Positions 32,644 to 40,652 of a stretch of DNA of 64,000 nt are shown piece after piece. Made by a program: the position numbers and the translations under genes. Numbering within the stretch: the stretch's first letter is position 1; every line of letters starts with the position of its first letter. Under the pieces are notes generated by a model. It ran no database searches, was not told the origin of the DNA, and worked only from the letters and a program-made list of their open reading frames with translations. Source of the stretch: Ruminococcus flavefaciens (lineage in GTDB: Bacteria; Bacillota; Clostridia; Oscillospirales; Ruminococcaceae); assembly GCF_900116855.1 (NCBI RefSeq), contig NZ_UETD01000005.1:1-64000 (forward strand), in the 5' to 3' direction.

Positions 32644-33873
32644 ATGCCCGAATATGCAAAGTTTACCGAGGATATGATAAAGACCCACACTATCCTCGTA
32701 CCCGATATGCTGCCCATACACTTCAAGATGCTCATTTCCATCTTTGAGGCAAAGGGCTATAAGCTGGAGCTGCTGACAAATGATTCCCGTGCAGTGGTCG
32801 ATGAGGGACTGAAAAACGTTCACAACGACGCCTGCTACCCTGCGCTCCTCGTTATAGGACAGTTCATGGACGCTCTCAAAAGCGGAAAGTATGACCCCGA
32901 CAAGACCGCTCTCCTCATCACACAGACGGGAGGCGGCTGCCGAGCTTCAAACTATATCCACCTGCTGAGAAAGGCTGTTGCCAAGAACTATCCTCAGATA
33001 CCCGTTGTATCGCTGAATTTCAGCGGACTGGAAAAGGACAGCGCTTTCAAGATAACCGCTCCCATGTTCCTTAAAATGCTGTACGCCGTGCTCTACGGCG
33101 ACCTGCTCATGACCTGCTACAACAAGTGCAGAGCCTATGAGATAAACAAGGGCGAGTCGAAGAAAATGCTGGATAAATGGCACAGGAGACTGTGCAATAT
33201 CTTCCTGAAGGGCAGCAAGATGTTCCTCAGGACAAAGAAGGTATACAGGGATATCCTTGATGATTTCGCCTCTATCCCTCTCAGCAGTGAGAAGAAGATA
33301 AGAGTCGGCATCGTGGGCGAGATATACGTCAAGTATTCTCCCCTTGCCAACAACCACCTTGAGGATTTCCTTATTTCCGAGGGCTGCGAGCCCGTTGTGC
33401 CTTCGCTGCTGGAGTTTGTTATGTACTGCGCCGCAGGCACATTCAACGACGCTAAGATATACGACCACACCACAAAGCAGTCCATCTTCAACAAGATAGG
33501 CTATGACCTTATCTACGCCAAGCAGAAGGAGCTCATCAAGGTCATGAAGGAGCAGGGAAGCTTCGAGCCTCTCCACGACTTCGAGCACCTGAGAAAGCTT
33601 GCCGACAAGTACATCAATCAGGGCGTAGTCATGGGCGAAGGCTGGCTCATACCTGCGGAAATGGCTGCACTGGCAAAGTCGGGCGTGGAGAATATCATCT
33701 GCACACAGCCCTTCGGCTGTCTGCCCAATCATATAGTGGCAAAGGGTATGTCCCGTGCTATCAAGCAGGATAACCCCAACGCAAATATAGTCGCCATAGA
33801 CTATGACCCCGGTGCCACAAGAGTAAATCAGGAAAACCGTATCAAGCTCATGCTTGCCAATGCAAGGCTTTAA
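32644..33873 (+). CDS. 2-hydroxyacyl-CoA dehydratase subunit-like protein (HgdB-type)
   Basis: 409 residues, starting 37 bases after the activase with GGAGG upstream. It looks like the C-terminal part of the long fused activase proteins. The opening LVPDMLPIHFKMLISIFEAKGY, the NDACYPALLVIGQFMDAL block and the ITQTGGGCRASNYIHLLRKA motif hold the cysteines usual for the iron-sulfur site. Further on it has GEIYVKYSPLANNHLEDFL and ENIICTQPFGCLPNHIVAKG. The physiological substrate is not known for this subfamily. It shares an operon with the activase and with phosphatidylserine decarboxylase. Confidence 0.85.
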   Translation: MPEYAKFTEDMIKTHTILVPDMLPIHFKMLISIFEAKGYKLELLTNDSRAVVDEGLKNVHNDACYPALLVIGQFMDALKSGKYDPDKTALLITQTGGGCRASNYIHLLRKAVAKNYPQIPVVSLNFSGLEKDSAFKITAPMFLKMLYAVLYGDLLMTCYNKCRAYEINKGESKKMLDKWHRRLCNIFLKGSKMFLRTKKVYRDILDDFASIPLSSEKKIRVGIVGEIYVKYSPLANNHLEDFLISEGCEPVVPSLLEFVMYCAAGTFNDAKIYDHTTKQSIFNKIGYDLIYAKQKELIKVMKEQGSFEPLHDFEHLRKLADKYINQGVVMGEGWLIPAEMAALAKSGVENIICTQPFGCLPNHIVAKGMSRAIKQDNPNANIVAIDYDPGATRVNQENRIKLMLANARL

Positions 33874-33906
33874 GTCCATGTGAAGGCTGAGGGGAGGAGC
33901 TTCACC

Positions 33907-34770
33907 ATGATAAAGACCAGAACAGGCGAGATCATCGTCACAAACGAAAATCAGAACAAGCTGCTGAAAAAGCTCTACGGCAGTGTCCTCGGACGAGTGC
34001 TGCTCAAGACCCTGACTGCCCCTGCTGTGTCCTATGTTGCAGGAAAGTTCATGGACTCAAGGGCTTCGGCGCTGCTGATAAAGCCTTTCATCAAGCGCAG
34101 CGGCATAGATACCTCGGAGTATGTCATGTACCGCTTCCGCTCATACAACGATTTCTTCACCCGTGTCATAAAGCCCGAAAAACGCCCTGTGGACTATGCT
34201 CCCGACCATCTCATAAGCCCCTGCGATTCAAAGCTGACGGTGCATAAGATAGGAAAGAACAGCATCTTCCGCATAAAGGGCTCGCGATACAGAGTCAGCG
34301 ACCTGCTGAAGAACGAGTTCCTTGCGAACCGCTTCTGCGGAGGCTACTGCCTTATTTTCCGCCTTGAGGTGGACGACTATCACCGCTACTGCTACATAGA
34401 CAACGGCACCAAGACCGAAAATACCTTTATCGCAGGAGAGCTCCACACGGTCAATCCCGTGGCTCTGGAGCGGTATAACATATACAAGCGCAACAGCCGC
34501 GAGTATACCGTGCTCCACACCGAGAACTTCGGCGATGTTGTGCAGGTGGAGGTCGGCGCAATGATGGTGGGAAGGATCGTGAACCACCACGGTGAGGGCG
34601 GCTTCTGCCGCGGCGAGGAAAAGGGAAAATTCGAGTTTGGCGGCTCAACCATAGTCATGCTTTTCGGAAAAGACACCATCTGTCCCGATGAGGATATACT
34701 CCGCAATTCCGCAGAGGGTATCGAGACCGTGGTGAAATACGGCGAGAAAATAGGAAAAGCCTGCCGCTGA
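33907..34770 (+). CDS. psd: Phosphatidylserine decarboxylase precursor
   Basis: 287 residues, starting at MIKTRTGEIIVTNEN with GGGGAGGAG upstream. The protein converts phosphatidylserine to phosphatidylethanolamine. Family motifs are YNDFFTRVIKPEKRPVD, SPCDSKLTVHKI, the DYHRYCYID histidine motif, and the self-cleavage site FGGST (LGST-type) near the C-terminus. Cleavage before the Ser yields the pyruvoyl cofactor. It starts 33 bases after the dehydratase-like gene, in the same operon. No pssA is nearby. Confidence 0.92.
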   Translation: MIKTRTGEIIVTNENQNKLLKKLYGSVLGRVLLKTLTAPAVSYVAGKFMDSRASALLIKPFIKRSGIDTSEYVMYRFRSYNDFFTRVIKPEKRPVDYAPDHLISPCDSKLTVHKIGKNSIFRIKGSRYRVSDLLKNEFLANRFCGGYCLIFRLEVDDYHRYCYIDNGTKTENTFIAGELHTVNPVALERYNIYKRNSREYTVLHTENFGDVVQVEVGAMMVGRIVNHHGEGGFCRGEEKGKFEFGGSTIVMLFGKDTICPDEDILRNSAEGIETVVKYGEKIGKACR

Positions 34771-34795
34771 AGGCTTACGAACAGAGGAGAATAAC

Positions 34796-35449
34796 ATGAA
34801 AAAGACCATTGCCTTTATGCTTGCCTGCGCCATGATGTGTTTATCCGCAGGCTGTCTCAAAAAGGACGATTTTGTGGTATCCCATATGGAGATACCGCCT
34901 ATCCCCGAGCCATATACAGTTGAGGACGGCATCTTCGATGTTGATGCGGTGCGAAGCAATATCAATATAAAGGGTCAGCACTTTGACCTGCCTCAGTACA
35001 TTACAAAGCTGGGAAAGGAATGGGACGTAAAGTTCTATGACAAGAAGGAGTACGGACTTCATGAGGGCAACGCCATGGCTTCCCTTTATTATAACGGTAC
35101 GGAAATGGGTACCGTTATGCTGGAGAACTCCTATACCCATCACGAGCAGGAAAGCGTTATGTACAGCATATCCGTAAAGACCTCGGACAGCAGTATCTAC
35201 GGCATAACGCCCCTTGTGTCCACCATAGACGATGTGACGAAGCTCATAGGTCCTCCCGATGACGAGCAGAAGCTGGAAATGCCCTTCACCCACACCTATC
35301 GCTACGGTATCATGCTGGGCAAGGACGAACAGGGCATACTGAGAGGACATTCCATCGTCATTTCCTTCAATGAGGACGATGTGGTGGATATGGTCAGCAT
35401 TACATATTCGGATATGTCCGAAACAGAGGAAGCCGAGCAGGAGAAATAA
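34796..35449 (+). CDS. Lipoprotein of unknown function
   Basis: 217 residues. The signal peptide MKKTIAFMLACAMMCLSAGC ends in a lipobox (LSAGC). The rest is a mixed polar domain with no motif I recognise (YITKLGKEWDVKFYDKKEYGLHEGN, LVSTIDDVTKLIGPPDDEQ). GAGGAG precedes the start. It is the last gene of the operon, followed by a strong terminator at 35471. It could be a surface sensor or binding protein; the neighbours do not say. Confidence 0.75.
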   Translation: MKKTIAFMLACAMMCLSAGCLKKDDFVVSHMEIPPIPEPYTVEDGIFDVDAVRSNINIKGQHFDLPQYITKLGKEWDVKFYDKKEYGLHEGNAMASLYYNGTEMGTVMLENSYTHHEQESVMYSISVKTSDSSIYGITPLVSTIDDVTKLIGPPDDEQKLEMPFTHTYRYGIMLGKDEQGILRGHSIVISFNEDDVVDMVSITYSDMSETEEAEQEK

Positions 35450-35470
35450 GCCCGTTTTAAGACAGTATAC

Positions 35471-35500
35471 AAAAAGCGTCCCGAGGGGGACGCTTTTTTT
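35471..35500 (+). terminator. Terminator of the dehydratase/psd operon
   Basis: AAAAAGCGTCCC, loop GAGG, GGGACGC and seven T. Confidence 0.93.
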
Positions 35501-35540
35501 CGGCATTATCCCGAATGTGGCGGAAATTTATCGCTCCCAC

Positions 35541-35569
35541 TTGACAAAACCGCAGGGATGTAGTATAAT
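35541..35569 (+). promoter_or_regulatory. Promoter of the ylxM-ffh-rpsP operon
   Basis: TTGACA (35541-35546), 17-base spacer, TATAAT (35564-35569): full consensus. Confidence 0.92.
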
Positions 35570-35612
35570 GTGTAAAGTGATTTTGCATTACACCCAAAAG
35601 AGGTGCCCGAAA

Positions 35613-35948
35613 ATGGCTAAAGAACTGAAATTCGTAATGCTCCTTGACTGCTACGGCGACCTGCTCACAGACCACCAGCGCAGTATCATGGAGATGTATT
35701 ACTGCGATGACCTGTCCCTTGCGGAAATAGGTCAGCCCATGAATATCACCAGACAGGCGGTGCGAAGCATTATCAAGCGCACCGAGGATATACTCCTCAA
35801 CTATGAGGAAAAACTGGGCTTCGCGGAAAGACTGGGCAGGATGCGGGAGTGCTTCGGCAATATAGAAGCTGCCGCAGAGCAGATCACTGACGGGAATATA
35901 AGAAATACCATACTCTCCGAGACCGCTAAGGGCGCGGAGCTGCTGTAA
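35613..35948 (+). CDS. ylxM: YlxM-family putative SRP-associated DNA-binding protein
   Basis: 111 residues, starting at MAKELKFVMLLDCYGDLLTDHQ with AAAGAGGTG upstream. The UPF0122/YlxM family is an HTH protein like sigma region 4: RSIMEMYYCDDLSLAEIGQPMNITRQAVRSIIKRTEDILLNYEEKLG. It is almost always just upstream of ffh in Firmicutes, as here (17 bases), and has been linked to signal-recognition-particle function. Confidence 0.92.
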   Translation: MAKELKFVMLLDCYGDLLTDHQRSIMEMYYCDDLSLAEIGQPMNITRQAVRSIIKRTEDILLNYEEKLGFAERLGRMRECFGNIEAAAEQITDGNIRNTILSETAKGAELL

Positions 35949-35965
35949 TATAAAGGAGGTTCGGC

Positions 35966-37348
35966 ATGGCATTCGAGGGACTTTCCGAAAAACTCAATAA
36001 CGTCTTCAAAAAGCTCAAGTCAAGAGGCAAGCTCACTGAGTCAGACGTAAAGGAGGCTATGCGTGAGGTAAGACTTGCGCTGCTTGAAGCCGACGTAAGC
36101 TACAAGGTAGTTAAGGACTTTGTAAAGAGCGTTACAGAAAGAGCTGTGGGCGAGGAAGTGCTGGCAAGCCTTACTCCCGCTCAGCAGGTAATAAAGATAG
36201 TTAATGAAGAGCTGGTATCCCTTATGGGTAACAGCAACGCCCGTATAAATATGGCTTCAAAGCCGCCTACGGTCATCATGATGTGCGGACTTCAGGGTTC
36301 GGGTAAGACAACTCACGCCGCAAAGCTGGCTAAGCTCCTCAAGAAGGAGGGACACCGTCCCCTGCTGGCTGCCTGTGATATCTACCGTCCTGCTGCTATC
36401 AATCAGCTGCAGGTAGTGGGCGGAAAGGCTGACGTAAAGGTGTTTGAGATGGGTCAGACAGACCCCGTTGTCATCGCCAAGAAGGCTCTTGCCTACGCCA
36501 AGGACTACGGTCACGACATACTCATAATAGACACCGCAGGTCGTCTCCACATTGACGAGGCTCTCATGGACGAGCTGGTAAATATCAAGAAGGAGACAAA
36601 CCCTGATGAGATAATGCTGGTAGTTGACGCTATGACAGGTCAGGACGCAGTAAACGTTGCCAAGGCATTCGATGATGCTGTGGGCATAACAGGCGTTCTC
36701 ATGTCAAAGCTTGACTCCGATACCAGAGGCGGTGCGGCTCTGTCCGTACTCTCCGTAACAGGTAAGCCCATCAAGTTCGTTGGTATGGGCGAAAAGCTTG
36801 ACGATTTCGAGCAGTTCCACCCCGAGAGAATGGCTTCCCGTATCCTCGGAATGGGCGATGTGCTCACACTCATAGAAAAAGCCGAGAACGTCATGTCCCA
36901 GAAGGACGCCGAAAAGCTCACCAAGAAGTTCAAGGAGAACAAGTTCGATATGGACGACCTTCTTGACCAGATGAAGCAGATCAAGCGTATGGGCTCCATG
37001 AAGTCAATACTCGGTATGCTCCCCGGTGTGGGCGACAAGATAAAGGACGCCGATATCGACGAGAGCCAGCTGGGCAGGATAGAGGCTATGATAACCTCTA
37101 TGACCAAGGCTGAAAGAGCCAAGCCCTCTATCATCAATCCCTCACGCAAGAAGCGTATCGCAAACGGCTCGGGCACTAAGGTAGAGGACGTAAACCGACT
37201 CCTCAAGCAGTTCGACCAGATGCAGACAATGATGAAGAAGTTCACAGGCAAGTCGGGCAAGATGAGCCTGCGTAAGGCAAGAAAGAACCTTGCAGGCATG
37301 AACTTCGATAAGTACACAGGCAAGGGCGGCGGAAACCTGCCCTTCTGA
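35966..37348 (+). CDS. ffh: Signal recognition particle protein Ffh
   Basis: 460 residues; AAAGGAGG precedes the start. The GTPase binds SRP RNA and signal peptides of nascent membrane proteins and docks with FtsY. The N domain is about 1-90. The G domain has the P-loop GLQGSGKTTHAAKLA, DIYRPAAINQL, DTAGRLHIDEAL and the TKLD-like MSKLDSDTRGGAALS. The C-terminal Met-rich M domain (about 300-450) has LDQMKQIKRMGSMKSILGMLPGVG and the RNA-binding INPSRKKRIANGSGT. It is complete. Confidence 0.97.
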   Translation: MAFEGLSEKLNNVFKKLKSRGKLTESDVKEAMREVRLALLEADVSYKVVKDFVKSVTERAVGEEVLASLTPAQQVIKIVNEELVSLMGNSNARINMASKPPTVIMMCGLQGSGKTTHAAKLAKLLKKEGHRPLLAACDIYRPAAINQLQVVGGKADVKVFEMGQTDPVVIAKKALAYAKDYGHDILIIDTAGRLHIDEALMDELVNIKKETNPDEIMLVVDAMTGQDAVNVAKAFDDAVGITGVLMSKLDSDTRGGAALSVLSVTGKPIKFVGMGEKLDDFEQFHPERMASRILGMGDVLTLIEKAENVMSQKDAEKLTKKFKENKFDMDDLLDQMKQIKRMGSMKSILGMLPGVGDKIKDADIDESQLGRIEAMITSMTKAERAKPSIINPSRKKRIANGSGTKVEDVNRLLKQFDQMQTMMKKFTGKSGKMSLRKARKNLAGMNFDKYTGKGGGNLPF

Positions 37349-37423
37349 AAAGACTGACACAGCTTTCAATGCGACGTCTCCCGCCGCATGGAATATATAC
37401 TTTTTACACGGAGGTGAATTCAA

Positions 37424-37666
37424 ATGGCAGTAAAGATCAGACTGAGAAGAATGGGCGCTAAGAAGGCTCCTTTCTATCGTGTAGTCGTAGCTGATTCAAG
37501 ATACCCCAGAGACGGTCGTTTCGTTGAGGAGATCGGTTACTATGATCCCACTAAGGAGCCCTCTGTTGTCAAGATCGACGCAGATAAGGCTAAGGACTGG
37601 ATCGCTAAGGGCGCACAGCCTACTGACACAGTAAAGGCTATCCTCAAGAAAGAGGGAGTTCTTTGA
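37424..37666 (+). CDS. rpsP: 30S ribosomal protein S16
   Basis: 80 residues, the usual size. [42 protein letters not shown] is the family signature. GGAGGTG lies upstream. Its place after ffh is standard in Firmicutes. Confidence 0.98.
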   Translation: MAVKIRLRRMGAKKAPFYRVVVADSRYPRDGRFVEEIGYYDPTKEPSVVKIDADKAKDWIAKGAQPTDTVKAILKKEGVL

Positions 37667-37741
37667 GCTGAAGCTTAATGGAGGAGGAGAGGCGTAAAGG
37701 TCTCTGCCTCTGTCCGAAAGCTTATCGGAGGTTTAATACTA

Positions 37742-37975
37742 ATGAAAGATTTACTTTATGCTATCGCAGCAGGCCTCGTAGAAGATAAGTCCGCTATAAA
37801 TATCACCGAGGACGAGCCCGACGAAGAGGGCGTTATCGTATTCCACCTTAACGTTGCTCCCGACGATATGGGCAGAGTTATCGGTAAGCAGGGCAGGATC
37901 GCAAAGGCCCTCCGTACTATCATGCGCGCAGGCGCAGCTAAGAAGGACCAGAAGGTCTCTGTTACGATCGAATAA
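37742..37975 (+). CDS. khpA: KH-domain RNA-binding protein (KhpA/YlqC family)
   Basis: 77 residues. A single KH domain with the RNA-binding loop GRVIGKQGRIAKALRTIMRA (G-x-x-G pattern). It follows rpsP, as in most Firmicutes, and may act with a KhpB/Jag-type partner on RNA. The usual next genes rimM, trmD and rplS are absent; a terminator at 37980 ends the operon here. Confidence 0.95.
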   Translation: MKDLLYAIAAGLVEDKSAINITEDEPDEEGVIVFHLNVAPDDMGRVIGKQGRIAKALRTIMRAGAAKKDQKVSVTIE

Positions 37976-37979
37976 GCAG

Positions 37980-38004
37980 AAGCTCCCCGACAGGGAGCTT
38001 TTTT
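37980..38004 (+). terminator. Terminator of the ffh-rpsP-khpA operon
   Basis: AAGCTCCC, loop CGACA, GGGAGCTT and a run of T. Confidence 0.92.
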
Positions 38005-38078
38005 GTTTGTATATATATATTGACAAACGGAATTTTTTCTGATAGAATAATATCATTATGATAAAGGGGGTTTTTACC

Positions 38079-39053
38079 ATGAAATGCAAATACTGTAACT
38101 ATGAAAACAAGATAGGCGACAGATACTGCGAAAACTGCGGAGCTATGCTGGAGGATGCGTCGGGGGCAATGGACGATCTCTTTGCAGCTTCAAAGGCACC
38201 TGCAGAGCCGACAACAGATCAGGCACAGCAGGGCGGCGGTGCTCAGCCGAACAACTACGGACAGCCTGACAACTACGGACAGCCGAATAACTACGGTCAG
38301 CCAAACAATTATGGTCAGCCAAACAACTACGGTCAGCCTAACAATTATGGTCAGCCGAACAATTACGGTCAGCCTAACAATTACGGTCAGCCGAACAACT
38401 ACGGACAGCCGAACAATTATGGTCAGCCTAACAATTACGGTCAGCCAAACAATTACGGTCAGCCAAACAACTACGGTCAGCCGAATAACTACGGTCAGCC
38501 CTACGGCGCTCCTCCTATCTACGGACTTGATCCGGCATTCTATAATCAGTCGGACGAAAGTCCCAGATATGTAGGCTTCGGAGAGGCTATCAAGCTCTAT
38601 TTCAAGAACTATGTGAACTTCAAAGGACGCTCTACACGAAGCGAATACTGGTTCGGTTATCTGTTCGTATTTATAGTTGGCTTATGTGTCAATGCAGTCA
38701 CGGAAATACTGAAAACGACACTTGGCTCTGACGCTTTGGTCATAACAAGTATAATCAGCTTGGCTGAATCAGCTGTGTTCCTCCTGCCCAATCTTTCATC
38801 ACAGGTAAGAAGGCTCCATGACATCGGCAAATCGGGCTGGTGGGTATTAGGTACTATTCTGATCGCCATTGGCGGTGCAGGCTTTATGATCGCAACAGCT
38901 GTTACAGGCAGCAGAGAAGCTGTTGGCGCAGTATTCTGTGCAACATTCATTTTCCTGGTGACCTATGCGATAATAATGATCATTTTCCTTTGCCGTCCAA
39001 GCGTGGGACCCAACCAGTGGGGATATCCTGCGATGCCCAAGATCAGATATTAA
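38079..39053 (+). CDS. Zinc-ribbon, NYGQPN-repeat and DUF805 membrane protein
   Basis: 324 residues, starting at MKCKYCNYENKIGDRYC with AAAGGGGG upstream. The N-terminal zinc ribbon has two C-x-x-C pairs (CKYC and CENC). Residues of about 59-142 are 14 tandem hexapeptides of the NYGQPN type, a low-complexity, disorder-prone linker rich in Asn, Tyr and Gln. The C-terminal DUF805 domain (about 165-320) has four membrane helices and the family blocks GRSTRSEYWFGYLF, RRLHDIGKSGWW and GPNQWG. The function of DUF805 proteins is unknown. It is transcribed alone. Confidence 0.85.
   Translation: MKCKYCNYENKIGDRYCENCGAMLEDASGAMDDLFAASKAPAEPTTDQAQQGGGAQPNNYGQPDNYGQPNNYGQPNNYGQPNNYGQPNNYGQPNNYGQPNNYGQPNNYGQPNNYGQPNNYGQPNNYGQPNNYGQPNNYGQPYGAPPIYGLDPAFYNQSDESPRYVGFGEAIKLYFKNYVNFKGRSTRSEYWFGYLFVFIVGLCVNAVTEILKTTLGSDALVITSIISLAESAVFLLPNLSSQVRRLHDIGKSGWWVLGTILIAIGGAGFMIATAVTGSREAVGAVFCATFIFLVTYAIIMIIFLCRPSVGPNQWGYPAMPKIRY
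38253..38504 (+). repeat. 14 in-frame 18-base repeats
   Basis: Fourteen units of the form AA(C/T)TA(C/T)GG(A/T)CAGCC-N4, differing mostly at third codon positions. The array can gain or lose units without shifting the frame. Confidence 0.95.
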
Positions 39054-39095
39054 GGTGATCAGCAAGTCCCGAGGCAGGGACTCTTACAGAAGTTT

Positions 39096-39242
39096 TTAGC
39101 CGTTAGCCCATAGCCATTAGCCGTTAGCCTGATGTAGGGGCGGCGTTCCGCCGCCCGATAATAAAGCGGCGAAGCCGCTTCCTGATGGCTAAAAGCTAAA
39201 GGCTAAGGGCTTCGGAATTTAACACCTGCGGTGTTAAATTCC
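39096..39242. repeat. REP-like repeat, copy B
   Basis: It is nearly identical to copy A over about 145 bases, including the end palindrome GGAATTTAACAC..GTGTTAAATTCC. The loop in that palindrome differs (CTGC in B, TTTC in A). Confidence 0.9.
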
Positions 39243-39272
39243 GATTTATATGAGCAGCGTAAATAATGCAAT

Positions 39273-39312
39273 GCCCCTGAGTGCTTTGAAACACTCGGGG
39301 GCAAATCTTTTT
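39273..39312. terminator. Bidirectional terminator between DUF805 gene and luxS
   Basis: GCCCCTGAGTG, loop CTTTGAAA, CACTCGGGGGC, then a T run. It serves convergent genes. Confidence 0.85.
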
Positions 39313-39321
39313 CGCAATGGT

Positions 39322-39795
39322 TCAGTTCTTATCGAAGTGCCATGAATAGTCCAGCATCTCCACGGTGTAGTCCTGAAGCTTTTCCAGAAGGGGCACAACG
39401 TCCTTCTTTGCGGAAGCAAGGTCGTGCTCGCGGTAGTTTCCGCACTCCACCTCTGTGCATCCGGGGATCTCGTCATTGTAATCCCTGATGAACGTATATG
39501 CCTCGCGCACCAGCTTTATTGCGTTTTCGTGGGAAAGTCCCCTTGTCAACAGGTAAAATCCCGTGCGGCAGCCCATGGGTCCCACATAGACGATGTTCTT
39601 GCCGAACTCTGAGTTTCTTGCAAATGTTGCAAAAAGGTGCTCAATAGTGTGCATTGAGGGAGTCTCAAGATATACGCCGCCGTTGGGCTTTACCATGCGG
39701 ACATCGTATGTAACGATATCATCGTCGATACGGGATATGTACATTCCTACGCTGAATTTTGTGTGGTCTACCTGAAAGCTTGCTATCTTTTCCAT
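39322..39795 (-). CDS. luxS: S-ribosylhomocysteine lyase
   Basis: 157 residues. It cleaves S-ribosylhomocysteine to homocysteine and DPD, the precursor of AI-2, in the activated methyl cycle. Metal ligands are visible as His49 and His53 in HTIEH, with catalytic Glu52, and Cys118 in TEVECGNYREHDL; Cys76 is in GPMGCRTGFYLL. The start overlaps the end of the pseudouridine synthase gene by 13 bases. No pfs (nucleosidase) gene is adjacent. The enzyme may serve metabolism only, signalling, or both. Confidence 0.96.
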   Translation of the reverse strand: MEKIASFQVDHTKFSVGMYISRIDDDIVTYDVRMVKPNGGVYLETPSMHTIEHLFATFARNSEFGKNIVYVGPMGCRTGFYLLTRGLSHENAIKLVREAYTFIRDYNDEIPGCTEVECGNYREHDLASAKKDVVPLLEKLQDYTVEMLDYSWHFDKN

Positions 39796-40652
39796 ACTAT
39801 ACCTCCTGTTGGAAACAATGATTTTATATCCTCGGGAAGCTCCGAGGAAACTGTTACGGGCTCGCCTGTCAGCGGATCACTGAAGCTCATCCTGCCGCAG
39901 TGCAGAGCCTGTCTTGGTATATCATCACGGAGCCCTCCGTAGAGGTCGTCACCTGCGAGGGGAGCTCCGATATGAGCAAAATGCACCCTTATCTGGTGGG
40001 TACGTCCCGTTTCAAGGTCTATCTCCGCAAGAGAGTACCTTTCGCTGCCAAGCAGCTTTCTGTAATGGGTCACGGCACGCTGTCCGTCCTCTCTGACACA
40101 GCGCAGGATTATGGACTCCCTCTCCCTTGCTATGGGAGCGTCGATGGTGCCGCTTTCGGGGATATCCCCGTGAACCGCCGCATAGTACACCTTTTTGCAG
40201 CAGCCCTGAAGCAGCTTTGCCGCAAGAGCGTCCTTGGCGATCATACACAGTCCCGAGGTGTCGCGGTCCAGCCTGTTCACGGGACGGAATGTCAGCTGCG
40301 GATACAGATGTGCGAAATAGTTGCCGAGGGTGTCTCCCTGATGCTTTATGGAGGGATGTACGGGCATACCGCCGGGCTTGTCGAACACCACAAGACTCTC
40401 GTTTTCAAAGGCAATTGGCACATTCAGGCTGCTGTTTGGCTCAAGGAAGCTGTCGTCCTCAAGGCTGAGGACGATGACGTCCCCGTTATAGACCGTATCA
40501 ATGCTGCGGACAGTCTCGCCGTTCCGCGTAATGCCGCCCTCCTGCCGTTTAAGCCTTGTCAGCAGCCGCCTTGACACGCCTTTTCTTCCCACGAGGAATT
40601 TTTCCAGTGTCACGGGCTTTTCCGTGTCCACCGTCAGCTCTATCCGTTTCAA
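39783..40652 (-). CDS. RluA/RluD-family RNA pseudouridine synthase
   Basis: 289 residues with a TTG start; GGGAGGA lies about eight bases upstream. The N-terminal S4-like RNA-binding domain (about 13-75) includes FLVGRKGVSRRLLTRLKRQEGGITRNG. The catalytic domain has the Asp motif VNRLDRDTSGLCMIAK and LETGRTHQIRVHFAHIG. It converts uridines in rRNA or tRNA to pseudouridine; the target is not clear. Its first 104 bases overlap the end of the upstream membrane-protein gene in another frame, and it overlaps luxS at its end. Confidence 0.93.
   Translation of the reverse strand: MKRIELTVDTEKPVTLEKFLVGRKGVSRRLLTRLKRQEGGITRNGETVRSIDTVYNGDVIVLSLEDDSFLEPNSSLNVPIAFENESLVVFDKPGGMPVHPSIKHQGDTLGNYFAHLYPQLTFRPVNRLDRDTSGLCMIAKDALAAKLLQGCCKKVYYAAVHGDIPESGTIDAPIARERESIILRCVREDGQRAVTHYRKLLGSERYSLAEIDLETGRTHQIRVHFAHIGAPLAGDDLYGGLRDDIPRQALHCGRMSFSDPLTGEPVTVSSELPEDIKSLFPTGGIVWKR

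Noticed and set aside
32947..33879. 310-residue minus-strand open frame
   Set aside because: Antisense to the HgdB-like gene; no family motif or ribosome site.
38253..38504. Possible CRISPR array
   Set aside because: The 18-base periodic units have no spacers and are in-frame coding repeats.
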